From positions 1,054,001 through 1,118,000 of the forward strand of contig NZ_JAJFAY010000001.1 of assembly GCF_021083305.1 (NCBI RefSeq): 64,000 nt of DNA, read 5' to 3'. The stretch comes from Haladaptatus sp. DYF46 (GTDB taxonomy: Archaea > Halobacteriota > Halobacteria > Halobacteriales > Haladaptataceae). The notes under the pieces are model-generated. The model was not told the origin of the DNA, searched no databases, and worked only from the letters and a program-made list of their open reading frames with translations. Made by a program: the position numbers and the translations under genes. This document shows, piece after piece, positions 26,895 to 34,413 of the stretch. Position 1 is the stretch's first letter. Each line of letters begins with the position of its first letter.

Positions 26895-28082
26895 ATGAGA
26901 CGGCTCCTGGCTGTCGGCCTCATCACGGTGCTGCTCATCGCGTCGTTTCCCGCGTTCGGAACGGCCCAGAGCAATGCTCCGACGACTCCGCAGAAGATCA
27001 CTACCTCCCAGGAGTTCGATGACGTCGAATTTATCATTCTCGTCAACAGTGACGGTGACGCCCTCTGGACGTTCCGTTACGAGAAGACGTTGGAAACAAA
27101 ACAGGAACACGAGCAATTCAAGGAGTTTGCAAACAGTTTCAACAGCTCGGATACGGAATTGTACACGAATTTCAGGGAGAACGCTGTCGAACTGACATCG
27201 GCGGCGAACAACCAAACGAAACGGAAGATGACCGCCGGTAACTTCTCCAAGCGGGCCTTCATCGACCACCCCGGGATGACGGACGATACGGACCGCGGTG
27301 TAGTCGAGATGTCGTTTCGCTGGACCGCATTCGCGTACGGCAGCGGCAATAAAACCGTCATGGGTGACGTGTTCAAAGGTGGACTCTACCTCGGAGACAA
27401 CCAGAAACTCGTCATCAAACCGGCCGACGGAATGTCCTTCAAATCCGCACGACCGGTGAAAGGGCGGAGCCTAGCGGGCAGTACGCTCGACGAAAGCGAC
27501 TCAGTTTCGTGGTCCGGGGAACGGGAATTCAACGACCAACGACCGATGGTGACGTTCTCCTCACCACCGCAGTCGAGTTCCACGACGGACGCCCCCTCGT
27601 CGACGACCGATAATGCGAGCGCACCACCGGGAAGCGGTGGCGAAAAACCGGGTTCGAACTCGCCCACGATGTGGTTCGTCGCCGCCGTCGTCCTCCTCAT
27701 CGGGTTGGCCGCCGTGTTCGTCTGGCGACAGGGAAGCCTCGGGTCGCTGTCCTCCGGCCGAAGTACCCCCGGCGGCGGAGGCGGTGGCAGTAGCGGATCC
27801 GCCGCCACCGAATCACCGACCAGTCCCGCCGAACCGGCGGTCAGCGACGAGGAGTTGCTCACCGACGAGGCGCGGGTGAAGAAACTCCTCCGCGAGAACG
27901 GCGGCCGAATGAAGCAGGTCAACATCGTGGACGAAACCGGTTGGTCGAAATCCAAGGTCAGCATGCTCCTCTCGGAGATGGAGGACGACGGCGAAATCAG
28001 CAAACTTCGCGTCGGCCGCGAGAACATCATCAGCCTCGACGGCCACGAACCGGACGCCGCCGGTTCCCCGCTCGACAGATAA
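26895..28082 (+). CDS. Membrane-anchored protein with intracellular winged-helix domain
   Basis: A 395-residue protein. A Sec signal (MRRLLAVGLITVLLIASFPA) leads a roughly 190-residue outside domain with beta character (FIILVNSDGDALWTFRYEKT) and several N-glycosylation sites. Next come a Ser/Thr/Pro linker and one membrane helix (MWFVAAVVLLIGLAAVFVW). A flexible Gly/Ser linker leads to a C-terminal winged helix (RVKKLLRENGGRMKQVNIVD, TGWSKSKVSMLLSEMEDD) like the haloarchaeal HTH families often linked to membrane sensors. This is a one-component transmembrane sensor-regulator layout. The regulon is unknown. Confidence 0.8.
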   Translation: MRRLLAVGLITVLLIASFPAFGTAQSNAPTTPQKITTSQEFDDVEFIILVNSDGDALWTFRYEKTLETKQEHEQFKEFANSFNSSDTELYTNFRENAVELTSAANNQTKRKMTAGNFSKRAFIDHPGMTDDTDRGVVEMSFRWTAFAYGSGNKTVMGDVFKGGLYLGDNQKLVIKPADGMSFKSARPVKGRSLAGSTLDESDSVSWSGEREFNDQRPMVTFSSPPQSSSTTDAPSSTTDNASAPPGSGGEKPGSNSPTMWFVAAVVLLIGLAAVFVWRQGSLGSLSSGRSTPGGGGGGSSGSAATESPTSPAEPAVSDEELLTDEARVKKLLRENGGRMKQVNIVDETGWSKSKVSMLLSEMEDDGEISKLRVGRENIISLDGHEPDAAGSPLDR

Positions 28083-28215
28083 TTTCGCCATCGTTTTCCC
28101 GATAGGCACGCCGAAAAGCCGTGCCCGTTTGCGGTTCCGAATGTGTGAGTCACCGCCACGGCGCCCCCGAAACGCAACTGTTAAACAGTCCGTGTGATTA
28201 CGAAAGGGTACGCAC
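28083..28215 (+). other. tRNA upstream region
   Basis: No gene is seen between the membrane-HTH stop and the tRNA. It holds a possible stem (GGCACG with CGTGCC around 28108-28128) just after the gene, and an AT-richer TTAAACAG (28181-28188) about 30 bases before the tRNA that could be its TATA box. Confidence 0.4.
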
Positions 28216-28291
28216 GCTCCGTTGGTGTAGTCCGGCCAATCATCTTGCCCTCTCACGGCAAGGACCAGGGTTCGAATCCCTGACGGAGCAT
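28216..28291 (+). tRNA. tRNA-Glu (anticodon CUC)
   Basis: A full cloverleaf. The acceptor arms GCTCCGT and ACGGAGC pair perfectly, with discriminator A and no encoded CCA. The D region is TGGTGTAGTCCGGCCAATCA. The anticodon stem is TTGCC/GGCAA with loop CTCTCAC, giving anticodon CTC and decoding GAG. The T-arm is CCAGG/CCTGG-like around GTTCGAAT. The sequence ends before a T-run (TTTT). It lies upstream of the archaeosine genes. Confidence 0.95.
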
Positions 28292-28322
28292 TTTCCGAGT
28301 GGAACGAGGAAAAGCGGATGCT

Positions 28323-28333
28323 CAGGGATTCGA
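28323..28333 (-). repeat. Inverted copy of the tRNA-Glu T-arm core
   Basis: CAGGGATTCGA is the exact reverse complement of tRNA-Glu bases 28273-28283 (TCGAATCCCTG). It lies 40 bases after the tRNA. Confidence 0.5.
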
Positions 28334-28393
28334 GCAGGCGAGTCGCATGCCCGGAACGGTGTGAAGCACCGCACGCCCGGACCGTCTCGGCGA

Positions 28394-28415
28394 GTTCGAT
28401 ACCCCCGACGGAGCA
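28394..28415 (+). repeat. Degenerate copy of the tRNA-Glu 3' end
   Basis: The 22 bases keep GTTCGA and GACGGAGCA of the tRNA 3' end (compare 28271-28291) with one inserted base and two changes between. There is no matching 5' acceptor, so it is not a second tRNA. It may be an old integration-type scar or part of a decayed tRNA. Confidence 0.55.
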
Positions 28416-28583
28416 CTCTTGCTTCCGACATCTTCCGGTTTCGAGCCTACAGTACGAGACGCATTGAACGACCATCTCGGGTCAATTTCTCTCCACACGG
28501 CGCGTCACCAACGCGCCGAGTATTCACACAATCAGCACCACATCCGTGTCACTCTATGACGGTGGCCACCCCGGAGCGATTCA
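28416..28583 (+). other. Gap between tRNA remnant and queD promoter
   Basis: No gene is supported here. Open frames that cross it also cross the tRNA and are rejected. Nothing else is seen until the TATA box at 28584. Confidence 0.35.
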
Positions 28584-28592
28584 TTTTAAGTA
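28584..28592 (+). promoter_or_regulatory. TATA box of the queDEC operon
   Basis: TTTTAAGTA is centred 26 bases before the queD ATG at 28614, so the operon message should be leaderless. Confidence 0.55.
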
Positions 28593-28613
28593 TTCGCTCG
28601 ATAATCTTCGAGT

Positions 28614-29051
28614 ATGCCCGAGTCATTACTCGAATCGTCCCCGAAACGGACGCTTCACATCGGACGTGACCGTCCGATTCGCATCAGCGCGGGACATCGC
28701 TTGTTGCACCACGACGGAAAATGTAGCCGCCCGCACGGCCACAATTACGAAATCGAGGTGACTGTCACCGGTGAACTCACCGAAGAGGGGTGGGTCGTCG
28801 ATAAGGGCGATATTACCGCGATACTCTCCGAGTGGGACCACATGTTCCTCTTGGAGGAGGGAGATCCGCTCGTGGAGGCGTTCGAGGAGAGCGGCGACGG
28901 GTCGGCGGTCGTCCTCTTCGAGGACCCGCCAACGGCGGAGGTGATGAGCCTCGAACTCGAACGCCGATTCCGCGATGAACTGCCGGACAACGTCTCTTCG
29001 GTTGCGGTCGAAGTGAGCGAGACCGCGGAACTCTGTGGCGGCCACGTCTAA
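28614..29051 (+). CDS. queD: 6-carboxytetrahydropterin synthase
   Basis: A 145-residue member of the 6-pyruvoyl-tetrahydropterin synthase family. The zinc site uses the His of SAGHRLLHHDGKCSRPHGHN; WVVDKGDITAILSEWDH and SVAVEVSETAELCGGHV (catalytic Glu) are family blocks. It makes 6-carboxytetrahydropterin from dihydroneopterin triphosphate, the first committed step to 7-deazaguanine. Directly followed (2 bases) by queE, then queC, which gives the preQ0 pathway used for archaeosine at tRNA position 15. Confidence 0.92.
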   Translation: MPESLLESSPKRTLHIGRDRPIRISAGHRLLHHDGKCSRPHGHNYEIEVTVTGELTEEGWVVDKGDITAILSEWDHMFLLEEGDPLVEAFEESGDGSAVVLFEDPPTAEVMSLELERRFRDELPDNVSSVAVEVSETAELCGGHV

Positions 29052-29053
29052 TC

Positions 29054-29845
29054 ATGCCCGTGAACGCGACCGAACCGGGCGAGGGAGAACGCGACGACGC
29101 CGACTCCTCGGGGTCGAACTCCGAGCCGTCGCTTCCCATCAACGAGTTGTTCTACTCGCTACAGGGGGAGGGAACGCTCGCGGGGACGCCGAGCGTGTTC
29201 GTGCGGACGAGCGGTTGTAACCTGCGCTGTTGGTTCTGCGATTCGTATCACACGTCGTGGGAACCGACACACGCCGGTATGACGGTGGACGAAATCGTCG
29301 CGGAGGTCGAATCCTACGACGCGAACCACGTCGTACTCACCGGCGGCGAACCGCTGGTACACGAGGAATCCGTCACCCTGCTCGACCGCCTCTCGGAACT
29401 GGGCTATCACACGACCGTCGAGACCAACGGGACGATTTTCCGCGACGCCGCCATCGACTTGGCGAGCGTCAGCCCGAAACTGGCCTCCTCGACCCCGACG
29501 CCGGAGAACGACCCGAAGGGCGACGGCGAGTGGGAGGAGCGCCACGAGGAGCGGCGAATCGACGTGGAGACGCTGGGAAGTCTCGTTGATGCGTACGACG
29601 TCCAAATGAAGTTCGTCGTCACCGACGAGGGGGACCTCGAAGAGATAGAGAAGTTGGTCGCCGAGGTTCGTTCGACCGCCACGAAATCCCTCTCGGACAC
29701 CGACGTGCTGTTGATGCCGGAGGGAGCCACCCGTGAGCAACTGGACGAAAGCCGCGAGCGAGTCGCGGAACTGGCGATGGAGTACGGCTACCGCTACACG
29801 CCGCGACTGCACGTGGACCTGTGGAACGACGCACCGGGAACCTGA
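29054..29845 (+). CDS. queE: 7-carboxy-7-deazaguanine synthase (radical SAM)
   Basis: A 263-residue radical SAM enzyme. TSGCNLRCWFCDSYHTSW holds the CxxxCxxC iron-sulfur motif; VVLTGGEPLVHE is the GGE motif that binds SAM. It converts carboxytetrahydropterin to 7-carboxy-7-deazaguanine. The insert between about 125 and 160 is acidic and charged (ENDPKGDGEWEERHEERRID), typical of a halophile surface. It starts 2 bases after queD and is followed 31 bases later by queC. Confidence 0.92.
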   Translation: MPVNATEPGEGERDDADSSGSNSEPSLPINELFYSLQGEGTLAGTPSVFVRTSGCNLRCWFCDSYHTSWEPTHAGMTVDEIVAEVESYDANHVVLTGGEPLVHEESVTLLDRLSELGYHTTVETNGTIFRDAAIDLASVSPKLASSTPTPENDPKGDGEWEERHEERRIDVETLGSLVDAYDVQMKFVVTDEGDLEEIEKLVAEVRSTATKSLSDTDVLLMPEGATREQLDESRERVAELAMEYGYRYTPRLHVDLWNDAPGT

Positions 29846-29876
29846 ACGACCAACCGACGCTAGCACGAACACCGAT

Positions 29877-30662
29877 ATGACACGAAACGACGCAGCCGAC
29901 GAAGCGAACGAGAATGTGATAACTGACAGCAAAATGATTGACGACGAGACGACCGGCGACGAGATGATCGACGACGAATCGATCGAGAAGCGCGCCGTCG
30001 TCCTCGCCTCCGGCGGGATGGACAGCGCCACCGCCGCCTACGAAGCGCGCGAACGGGGGTACGAACCCTACTTTCTGCACACGTCGTACGGCCAACGAAC
30101 CGAGAGCAAGGAGTTCGACTGTGCGAAGCGACAGGCCGAGGAACTGGGCGCAGGGTTCCTCCACGTCGAGACGAGCTACCTCGCCAAAATCGGAGGGTCC
30201 AGCCTCACCGACGACGACATCGACGTGGAGGACGCCGACTTGGAGAGCGACGAGGTGCCGGACACCTACGTCCCGTTCAGAAACGCCAATCTGCTCTCGA
30301 TGGCGGTTTCCTGCGCCGAAGCGAACGACTGCGACGCCGTGTTCATCGGCGCACACAGCGAGGACTTCTCGGGGTATCCCGACTGCCGCCCGCAGTTCTT
30401 CGAGGCGTTTCAGGCCGTCGTCGACACCGGAACGAAGGACGACACGAACATCGAACTCGTCGCACCGTTCGTCGAGTTCAGCAAGACCGACATCGCGGAA
30501 CGCGGCGTCGAACTCGACGTTCTGTACGAACTGACGTGGAGTTGCTACCGCGCCGAAGAACCCGCCTGTGGTACCTGTGACTCCTGTGCACTCCGCCTGC
30601 AGGCGTTCGAAAACGTCGGCGTGCGCGACCCCATCGAGTACGAGGAGCGGCCCAGTTACTGA
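29877..30662 (+). CDS. queC: 7-cyano-7-deazaguanine (preQ0) synthase
   Basis: A 261-residue ATP pyrophosphatase-fold enzyme. VVLASGGMDSATAAYEARER is the SGGxDS P-loop; YVPFRNANLLSMAVSCAEA and GAHSEDFSGYPDCRPQF are QueC blocks; WSCYRAEEPACGTCDSCALR carries the zinc Cys ligands. It turns 7-carboxy-7-deazaguanine, with ammonia and ATP, into preQ0. About 38 acidic residues (EANENVITDSKMIDDETTG) precede the core. It ends the queD-queE-queC operon; a tgt-type transglycosylase for insertion is not in this window. Confidence 0.93.
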   Translation: MTRNDAADEANENVITDSKMIDDETTGDEMIDDESIEKRAVVLASGGMDSATAAYEARERGYEPYFLHTSYGQRTESKEFDCAKRQAEELGAGFLHVETSYLAKIGGSSLTDDDIDVEDADLESDEVPDTYVPFRNANLLSMAVSCAEANDCDAVFIGAHSEDFSGYPDCRPQFFEAFQAVVDTGTKDDTNIELVAPFVEFSKTDIAERGVELDVLYELTWSCYRAEEPACGTCDSCALRLQAFENVGVRDPIEYEERPSY

Positions 30663-30695
30663 TATAGTCCGTCGAATTATCGGTTCGCTATCGAC

Positions 30696-31607
30696 TTACT
30701 GACCGTCCCGTCCGGTCGAGGCGACGTAGATGCCGCCGAGCACGACGGCACCGCCGATCATCGTCGCTATCCCCGGAACCTGTCCGAGAATAGCCAACGC
30801 GAGAAGCGTGCTGCCGACGGGTTCGCCGAGGAGCGAGACGCTCACGACGCTCGACTCGACGTACTTCAGCGCCCAGTTGATGACGGTGTGGCCGAAGATT
30901 CCGGGGCCGACGGCCATGCCGAGGAACAGAAGCCACTCCGTCGGACCGTACGCGGCGGGGGAAACCGTCGCGTCGCTCACCAATGAGGCACCGAACAGGA
31001 CGACCGTGGAGACGCCGTACACGACGGTCACGTAGGGTATGAGGGACACACGCTGTCGGAGCGACCGACCGGCGAGGACGTATCCCGCCGCCGCAATCGC
31101 GCCGACGACGGCGAGCCCGTTTCCGTAGAGCGCGCGGTTCCCGACGGCCGCGTTCGTGAGGAGGTCGCCGAACGACATGGCGACCATCCCGAGCAGTGCG
31201 ACGAAGATGCCGACCATCGTTTTTCGTGTGACGCGTTCGTCCAACAGCGCCCACGCGCCGAACGCGACGAAGAGGGGTTGTGACTGCACGAGCGTCACCG
31301 ACGCGGCGACCGACGTCCAGTTCAGACTCTCGAACCACGCGATGAAGTGCCCGGCGAGGGCGCACCCGGTGACGACCGCGATGGCCAAATCCCGCGGCGA
31401 GAACGTCCGAAGGTCGTCCCGATAGCGCGTGACGGCGAGCGGCGCGAGCAACAGCGTCGTGAACAGCGACCGGTACAGCGCCTTGATGATACTCGGGGCG
31501 CTGCTGAGTTCGATGAGAATCGCGCTCGTACTCACCGCGACGATGGCGACGGCGAGCGCCGTCATCGGCGACACCACCTCTTCGACCCGCTCGACCGCTT
31601 CGAACAT
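30696..31607 (-). CDS. EamA/DMT-family transporter (3 of 3)
   Basis: A 303-residue ten-helix exporter. VAIVAVSTSAILIELSSAPS opens the first repeat, GALAGHFIAWFESLNWTSVA-like sequence (CALAGHFIAWFESLNWTSVA) is the helix 3-4 block, and GEPVGSTLLALAILGQVPG is the conserved end of the second repeat. The ATG at 31607 overlaps the upstream stop (TGATG), so it is coupled to the CPBP protease gene before it. Substrate unknown. Confidence 0.87.
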   Translation of the reverse strand: MFEAVERVEEVVSPMTALAVAIVAVSTSAILIELSSAPSIIKALYRSLFTTLLLAPLAVTRYRDDLRTFSPRDLAIAVVTGCALAGHFIAWFESLNWTSVAASVTLVQSQPLFVAFGAWALLDERVTRKTMVGIFVALLGMVAMSFGDLLTNAAVGNRALYGNGLAVVGAIAAAGYVLAGRSLRQRVSLIPYVTVVYGVSTVVLFGASLVSDATVSPAAYGPTEWLLFLGMAVGPGIFGHTVINWALKYVESSVVSVSLLGEPVGSTLLALAILGQVPGIATMIGGAVVLGGIYVASTGRDGQ

Positions 31608-32293
31608 CACAGATGCACCGGGAGCCACGCCAGCCAGTGCAACACCGTTTCCGGGGGGATGAGCGGGTCGTGAAGCACCAACCAATCGAGGAGCATCAGT
31701 CCGATACCGTGGGCCACGACGGACGGCAGAATCGAGTCACAGTTGTAATCCACCGCGCCGAACAGCACGTCGGTCGGTCCCGAGAGGATGACCTCGACGG
31801 GCGGTTTACCCAGGTGGTGAAACGCATAGATTATCGGGCTCACGAACACGCTCTTGAAGCCGATCTTCCGCACGCCAACACAGAGAAATCCCCGATAGTA
31901 CGTTTCGGCGGCGAGAACGACGATGAACTGCTTTACCGCGTGCGGAAGGAAGTGCCCGAGCGCGGCGTTCGTCTCCCACATCGGATAGTAGGTACGGATC
32001 GACGGAAGCGACGACCCGACGACGTAAATCGGAACGACGAAGGCCGCGAGAACGAGCGTGTTGCGTATCGCTTTCCGGTCCACCCGATAGCCGAGGTGGC
32101 GGCCGTGCGTCATCGCGAGTGCACCAGGAATCACCATGTACAGGGTCACGTCGCGGAAAACGCGGAGGTTTAGACTGCCGCCGGTACTCGGCCAGTACGA
32201 CCACGCAACCGCGATGAGCGCCCCGATGAGGAGCGACAACTGTACCCACGTCAGGCCGAACGTCCGTTCTTCGATGCTCCGGGAGAGGCTCAC
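31607..32293 (-). CDS. CPBP-family intramembrane protease-like protein
   Basis: A 228-residue membrane protein, with about six to eight helices. AAETYYRGFLCVGVR resembles the CPBP motif EExxxR, but the first Glu of the pair is Ala here. FHHLGKPPVE and VVAHGIGLMLLDWLV supply the later His motifs. CPBP proteases act in prenyl-protein processing, bacteriocin immunity and related roles. The loss of one Glu leaves catalysis uncertain. It starts with GTG at 32293 and is the middle gene of a DUF5789-like, CPBP, EamA run with overlapping stops and starts. Confidence 0.78.
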   Translation of the reverse strand: MSLSRSIEERTFGLTWVQLSLLIGALIAVAWSYWPSTGGSLNLRVFRDVTLYMVIPGALAMTHGRHLGYRVDRKAIRNTLVLAAFVVPIYVVGSSLPSIRTYYPMWETNAALGHFLPHAVKQFIVVLAAETYYRGFLCVGVRKIGFKSVFVSPIIYAFHHLGKPPVEVILSGPTDVLFGAVDYNCDSILPSVVAHGIGLMLLDWLVLHDPLIPPETVLHWLAWLPVHL

Positions 32294-32580
32294 GAATCGT
32301 CGGCGGTCGGAATCGGACCCGTTCCGACTGCGTCCTCGACGGCGGTGGTGAACTCCTGTTCGCTCTGGAAGTACGTGACCTCCACCTCGTCCAACACGGA
32401 CGCGAGTTCACGGGGTCCGTCGGGGGTTCGAATCGTCTCTTCGCCCTCTTTTCGTGCGACTTCGCTCTTCTGGATGGGCCAGAACAACCGCGAGGAGACT
32501 CGTGCGAGCGGTGCGCCGTCGACCGGCTCGCGGTCGCCGAGTTCCACAGCAGGCCCTTCGTCTTCGGTATCGTCAGCCAT
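32290..32580 (-). CDS. DUF5789-like small acidic protein
   Basis: A 96-residue acidic protein. The C-terminal half (EGEETIRTPDGPRELASVLD then VEVTYFQSEQEFTTAVED) matches the plan of the haloarchaeal DUF5789 family: a short beta strand set followed by the helix with Y.S.EE. The ATG at 32580 is chosen; the upstream frame reads through an Arg/Pro-rich hairpin region. Its stop overlaps the GTG of the CPBP gene (GTGA). Function unknown. Confidence 0.72.
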   Translation of the reverse strand: MADDTEDEGPAVELGDREPVDGAPLARVSSRLFWPIQKSEVARKEGEETIRTPDGPRELASVLDEVEVTYFQSEQEFTTAVEDAVGTGPIPTADDS

Positions 32581-32642
32581 ACTGGGGCGTTTGGCAGGGT
32601 GGGGATTAGGTTTTTCGAACCCACCTTTTGCTGTGGTCGGGA

Positions 32643-32675
32643 GCCGAATCCGGCGCGGTCCGCGCCGGATTCGGC
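32643..32675. repeat. Perfect palindrome, 15-bp arms (cluster A)
   Basis: Arms GCCGAATCCGGCGCG and CGCGCCGGATTCGGC pair perfectly around the 3-base loop GTC (GAC on the other strand). It lies 62 bases upstream of the DUF5789-like start. Confidence 0.85.
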
Positions 32676-32722
32676 CTACCTCCCTTGCAAAAGCTGGACC
32701 AAAAGCCGGCGTCACCCCCTCT

Positions 32723-32741
32723 TGCGCGTCTTCGACGCGCA
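32723..32741. repeat. Perfect palindrome, 8-bp arms (cluster A)
   Basis: Arms TGCGCGTC and GACGCGCA around loop TTC, which is GAA on the minus strand, closed by a C-G pair. Confidence 0.8.
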
Positions 32742-32758
32742 CTCGGGGGTTCCTTGGC

Positions 32759-32781
32759 CCGGAAAATCGAAGATTTTCCGG
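32759..32781. repeat. Perfect palindrome, 10-bp arms (cluster A)
   Basis: Arms CCGGAAAATC and GATTTTCCGG around loop GAA. The same arms, with loop TCC, occur at 51827-51849. Confidence 0.85.
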
Positions 32782-32813
32782 CGTCTCACAGTCGCGCCGC
32801 GATCGTGGCGGCT

Positions 32814-32834
32814 CGAAAGACCGGCGATCTTTCG
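32814..32834. repeat. Imperfect palindrome (cluster A)
   Basis: Arms CGAAAGA and TCTTTCG are exact. The inner CCGGCGA could add one C-G pair after a C/A mismatch, leaving loop GGC. Confidence 0.6.
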
Positions 32835-32857
32835 GTGAGTGACAGGTTTCCGTAGTT

Positions 32858-32940
32858 GTGAAAATTCGGGTTCCGGGCGGTTGTGTCACCGGCGGACTCC
32901 CGTTGTTTGTGAAAATTGCAGATCTGGCGGTTGTGTCACC
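32858..32940 (+). repeat. Two direct repeats, GTGAAAATT + GGCGGTTGTGTCACC
   Basis: GTGAAAATT occurs at 32858-32866 and 32909-32917, and GGCGGTTGTGTCACC at 32876-32890 and 32926-32940, so two units of about 50-51 bases lie in tandem. A relative, GGCGGCCGTGTCACC, is at 51893-51907. Confidence 0.75.
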
Positions 32941-33151
32941 TGCCTATCGCTCCCTTCGGTCGCTGTCGTGATGCCATCTGAATTTTCATCCGGAGTCCTC
33001 CCGTCTGTCGTTTTGTCGGAAAAATTTTAGTTGGAGTTTCTAATTAACCGCGTTTGTGTATGCGACTTTTCTCGCTATCGCGACCGAAACCAAACGATAG
33101 TGATAGCTGTCTGACGCAGTAGTTTAGTACCCGCACTACAATGGCAGACAC

Positions 33152-33964
33152 ATGACAAGCCTCGGGGAAACGTACGAAGGGCACGGTGGCGTGAAAAAAC
33201 GCCCCCGACGTCTCTATCTCGGCGTCGGCCTGTTTCTCGTCGGGTCGTTGCTCGTCGTCGTGGGTATCCTCGCGGCGACGACGAACAGTTTCGCGGCGCT
33301 CGGGGTGGGCGAGTACGGGTCGTACAAAATCGCGGGCATCGCCGCCGGGTTAGGCGTTCCCGCCGTCTTCGTCGGCGTGTTCGCCGTCCTCCCCGCGACG
33401 AGCGACCGCGTTCGAGCGGCGGCCGCCATCGGGTCGAGCATCACGATTCTCGGCGTCGCCCTGTTCTGGTACGCCTACCCGCAACACTGGCGCGGATACG
33501 GCCAACACCTCACCCTTCCCGTCGTCGCGGTGTACTTCGTCGGCCTCATCACGACCTTCTGGTGCCTGTTCACCGCCGTCGTGAACTTCAAGACCCGAAA
33601 CGACCCCGGCGGGACGGTCACGATGGAGGTCACGCGCAAGGGTGAGACCAAAATCGTCGAAGTCGAGAAACCGCGCGGTTTCGGCGGCATCGGCGTCTTC
33701 GGCGACGAACCGACCGGCATGGACGAAACCGAAATCGAACCCCTCGGCGACGGCGGCGCGACGACCGACGACATCACCTCACCACTGGACACCGAGGAGA
33801 CCGCCGCCGCACCGCCAACACGGGCCCAGACGGACGCCTACTGTGGCAGCTGCGCCCACTTCGATTACGTCCGCACCGACTCTGGGATGACCCCGTACTG
33901 CGGCCTGCACGACGAGCGGATGACCGACATGGACGCCTGCGAGCGGTGGCAGTCGAACCGGTAA
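33152..33964 (+). CDS. Four-helix membrane protein with C-terminal Cys motif
   Basis: A 270-residue protein. Four hydrophobic helices lie in the first 150 residues (GVGLFLVGSLLVVVGILAA, AGIAAGLGVPAVFVGVFAVL, SSITILGVALFWYAYP, LPVVAVYFVGLITTFWCLFT). An acidic cytoplasmic linker leads to a terminal motif YCGSCAHFDYV and PYCGLHDERM plus DACERW. Four Cys and two His there suggest a metal site. I place it among uncharacterised haloarchaeal membrane families (DUF7139-like), tentatively. It is the first gene after the repeat-filled gap. Confidence 0.75.
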   Translation: MTSLGETYEGHGGVKKRPRRLYLGVGLFLVGSLLVVVGILAATTNSFAALGVGEYGSYKIAGIAAGLGVPAVFVGVFAVLPATSDRVRAAAAIGSSITILGVALFWYAYPQHWRGYGQHLTLPVVAVYFVGLITTFWCLFTAVVNFKTRNDPGGTVTMEVTRKGETKIVEVEKPRGFGGIGVFGDEPTGMDETEIEPLGDGGATTDDITSPLDTEETAAAPPTRAQTDAYCGSCAHFDYVRTDSGMTPYCGLHDERMTDMDACERWQSNR

Positions 33965-33978
33965 GGCTCGATCCCGTT

Positions 33979-34413
33979 CTACAGCTTCGAAAGCGTCGTT
34001 TCGACCGATTCCCAGTGGCTCCCCTTCCAGAACCGTTTTCCACAGTCGGTACACCGCCAGACAGCTTTGCCGTCCGGCGCGTGGTCGGGCGTCGGTCCGT
34101 CGTCCCGGACGAGTTCCCCGTTACAGTCCGAGCATCGCGCGGGCTCGGAGAGCGAGAGTTCCACCCCGACGTTCCGGAGTTCGCGGAGTTGGTCGCGCAC
34201 GTCGAGCGATTCGATGAGAATAGCGTCGTCAGCGCGCTCGGCGAGTTGCACGTCCCGCGTCACTACCGTCCTGTCCTCCGATCCGGCCAGTTCGAGAATC
34301 GCATCGTCCGCCTCGACGTCCCTGTCGAGCGCGTAAGCCGCATCGTACCCGCACATGCGGAGATACGTCGAGAGCCGACCCAACATCACGTCGAGGAAGA
34401 ACCGGCGGCCCAT
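33979..34413 (-). CDS. Mut7-C RNase-domain protein
   Basis: A 144-residue protein. RRFFLDVMLGRLSTYLRMCG with later DDAILELAGSEDRTVVTRD is the Mut7-C fold, a PIN-like nuclease domain with Asp residues. SEPARCSDCNGELVR and WRCTDCGKRFWKGSHW form a zinc ribbon. These proteins are predicted RNases. The ATG at 34413 overlaps the polX stop (TGATG), so it is the third gene of the DUF5788-like, polX, Mut7-C operon. Confidence 0.87.
   Translation of the reverse strand: MGRRFFLDVMLGRLSTYLRMCGYDAAYALDRDVEADDAILELAGSEDRTVVTRDVQLAERADDAILIESLDVRDQLRELRNVGVELSLSEPARCSDCNGELVRDDGPTPDHAPDGKAVWRCTDCGKRFWKGSHWESVETTLSKL

Larger units (their letters stand above)
32581..33151. other. 571-base gene-free region holding repeat cluster A
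   Basis: Between two divergent genes no coding frame is supported. The left part is filled by four palindromes and two direct repeats (listed separately). The right part (about 33020-33120) is AT-rich, with TTCTAATTAACC and AAATTTTAGTT, and should hold the promoter of the membrane-protein gene at 33152. Confidence 0.6.

Noticed and set aside
28121..28669. Plus-strand open frame across tRNA-Glu
   Set aside because: It contains the tRNA and its remnant and runs into queD out of frame. Composition is not protein-like.
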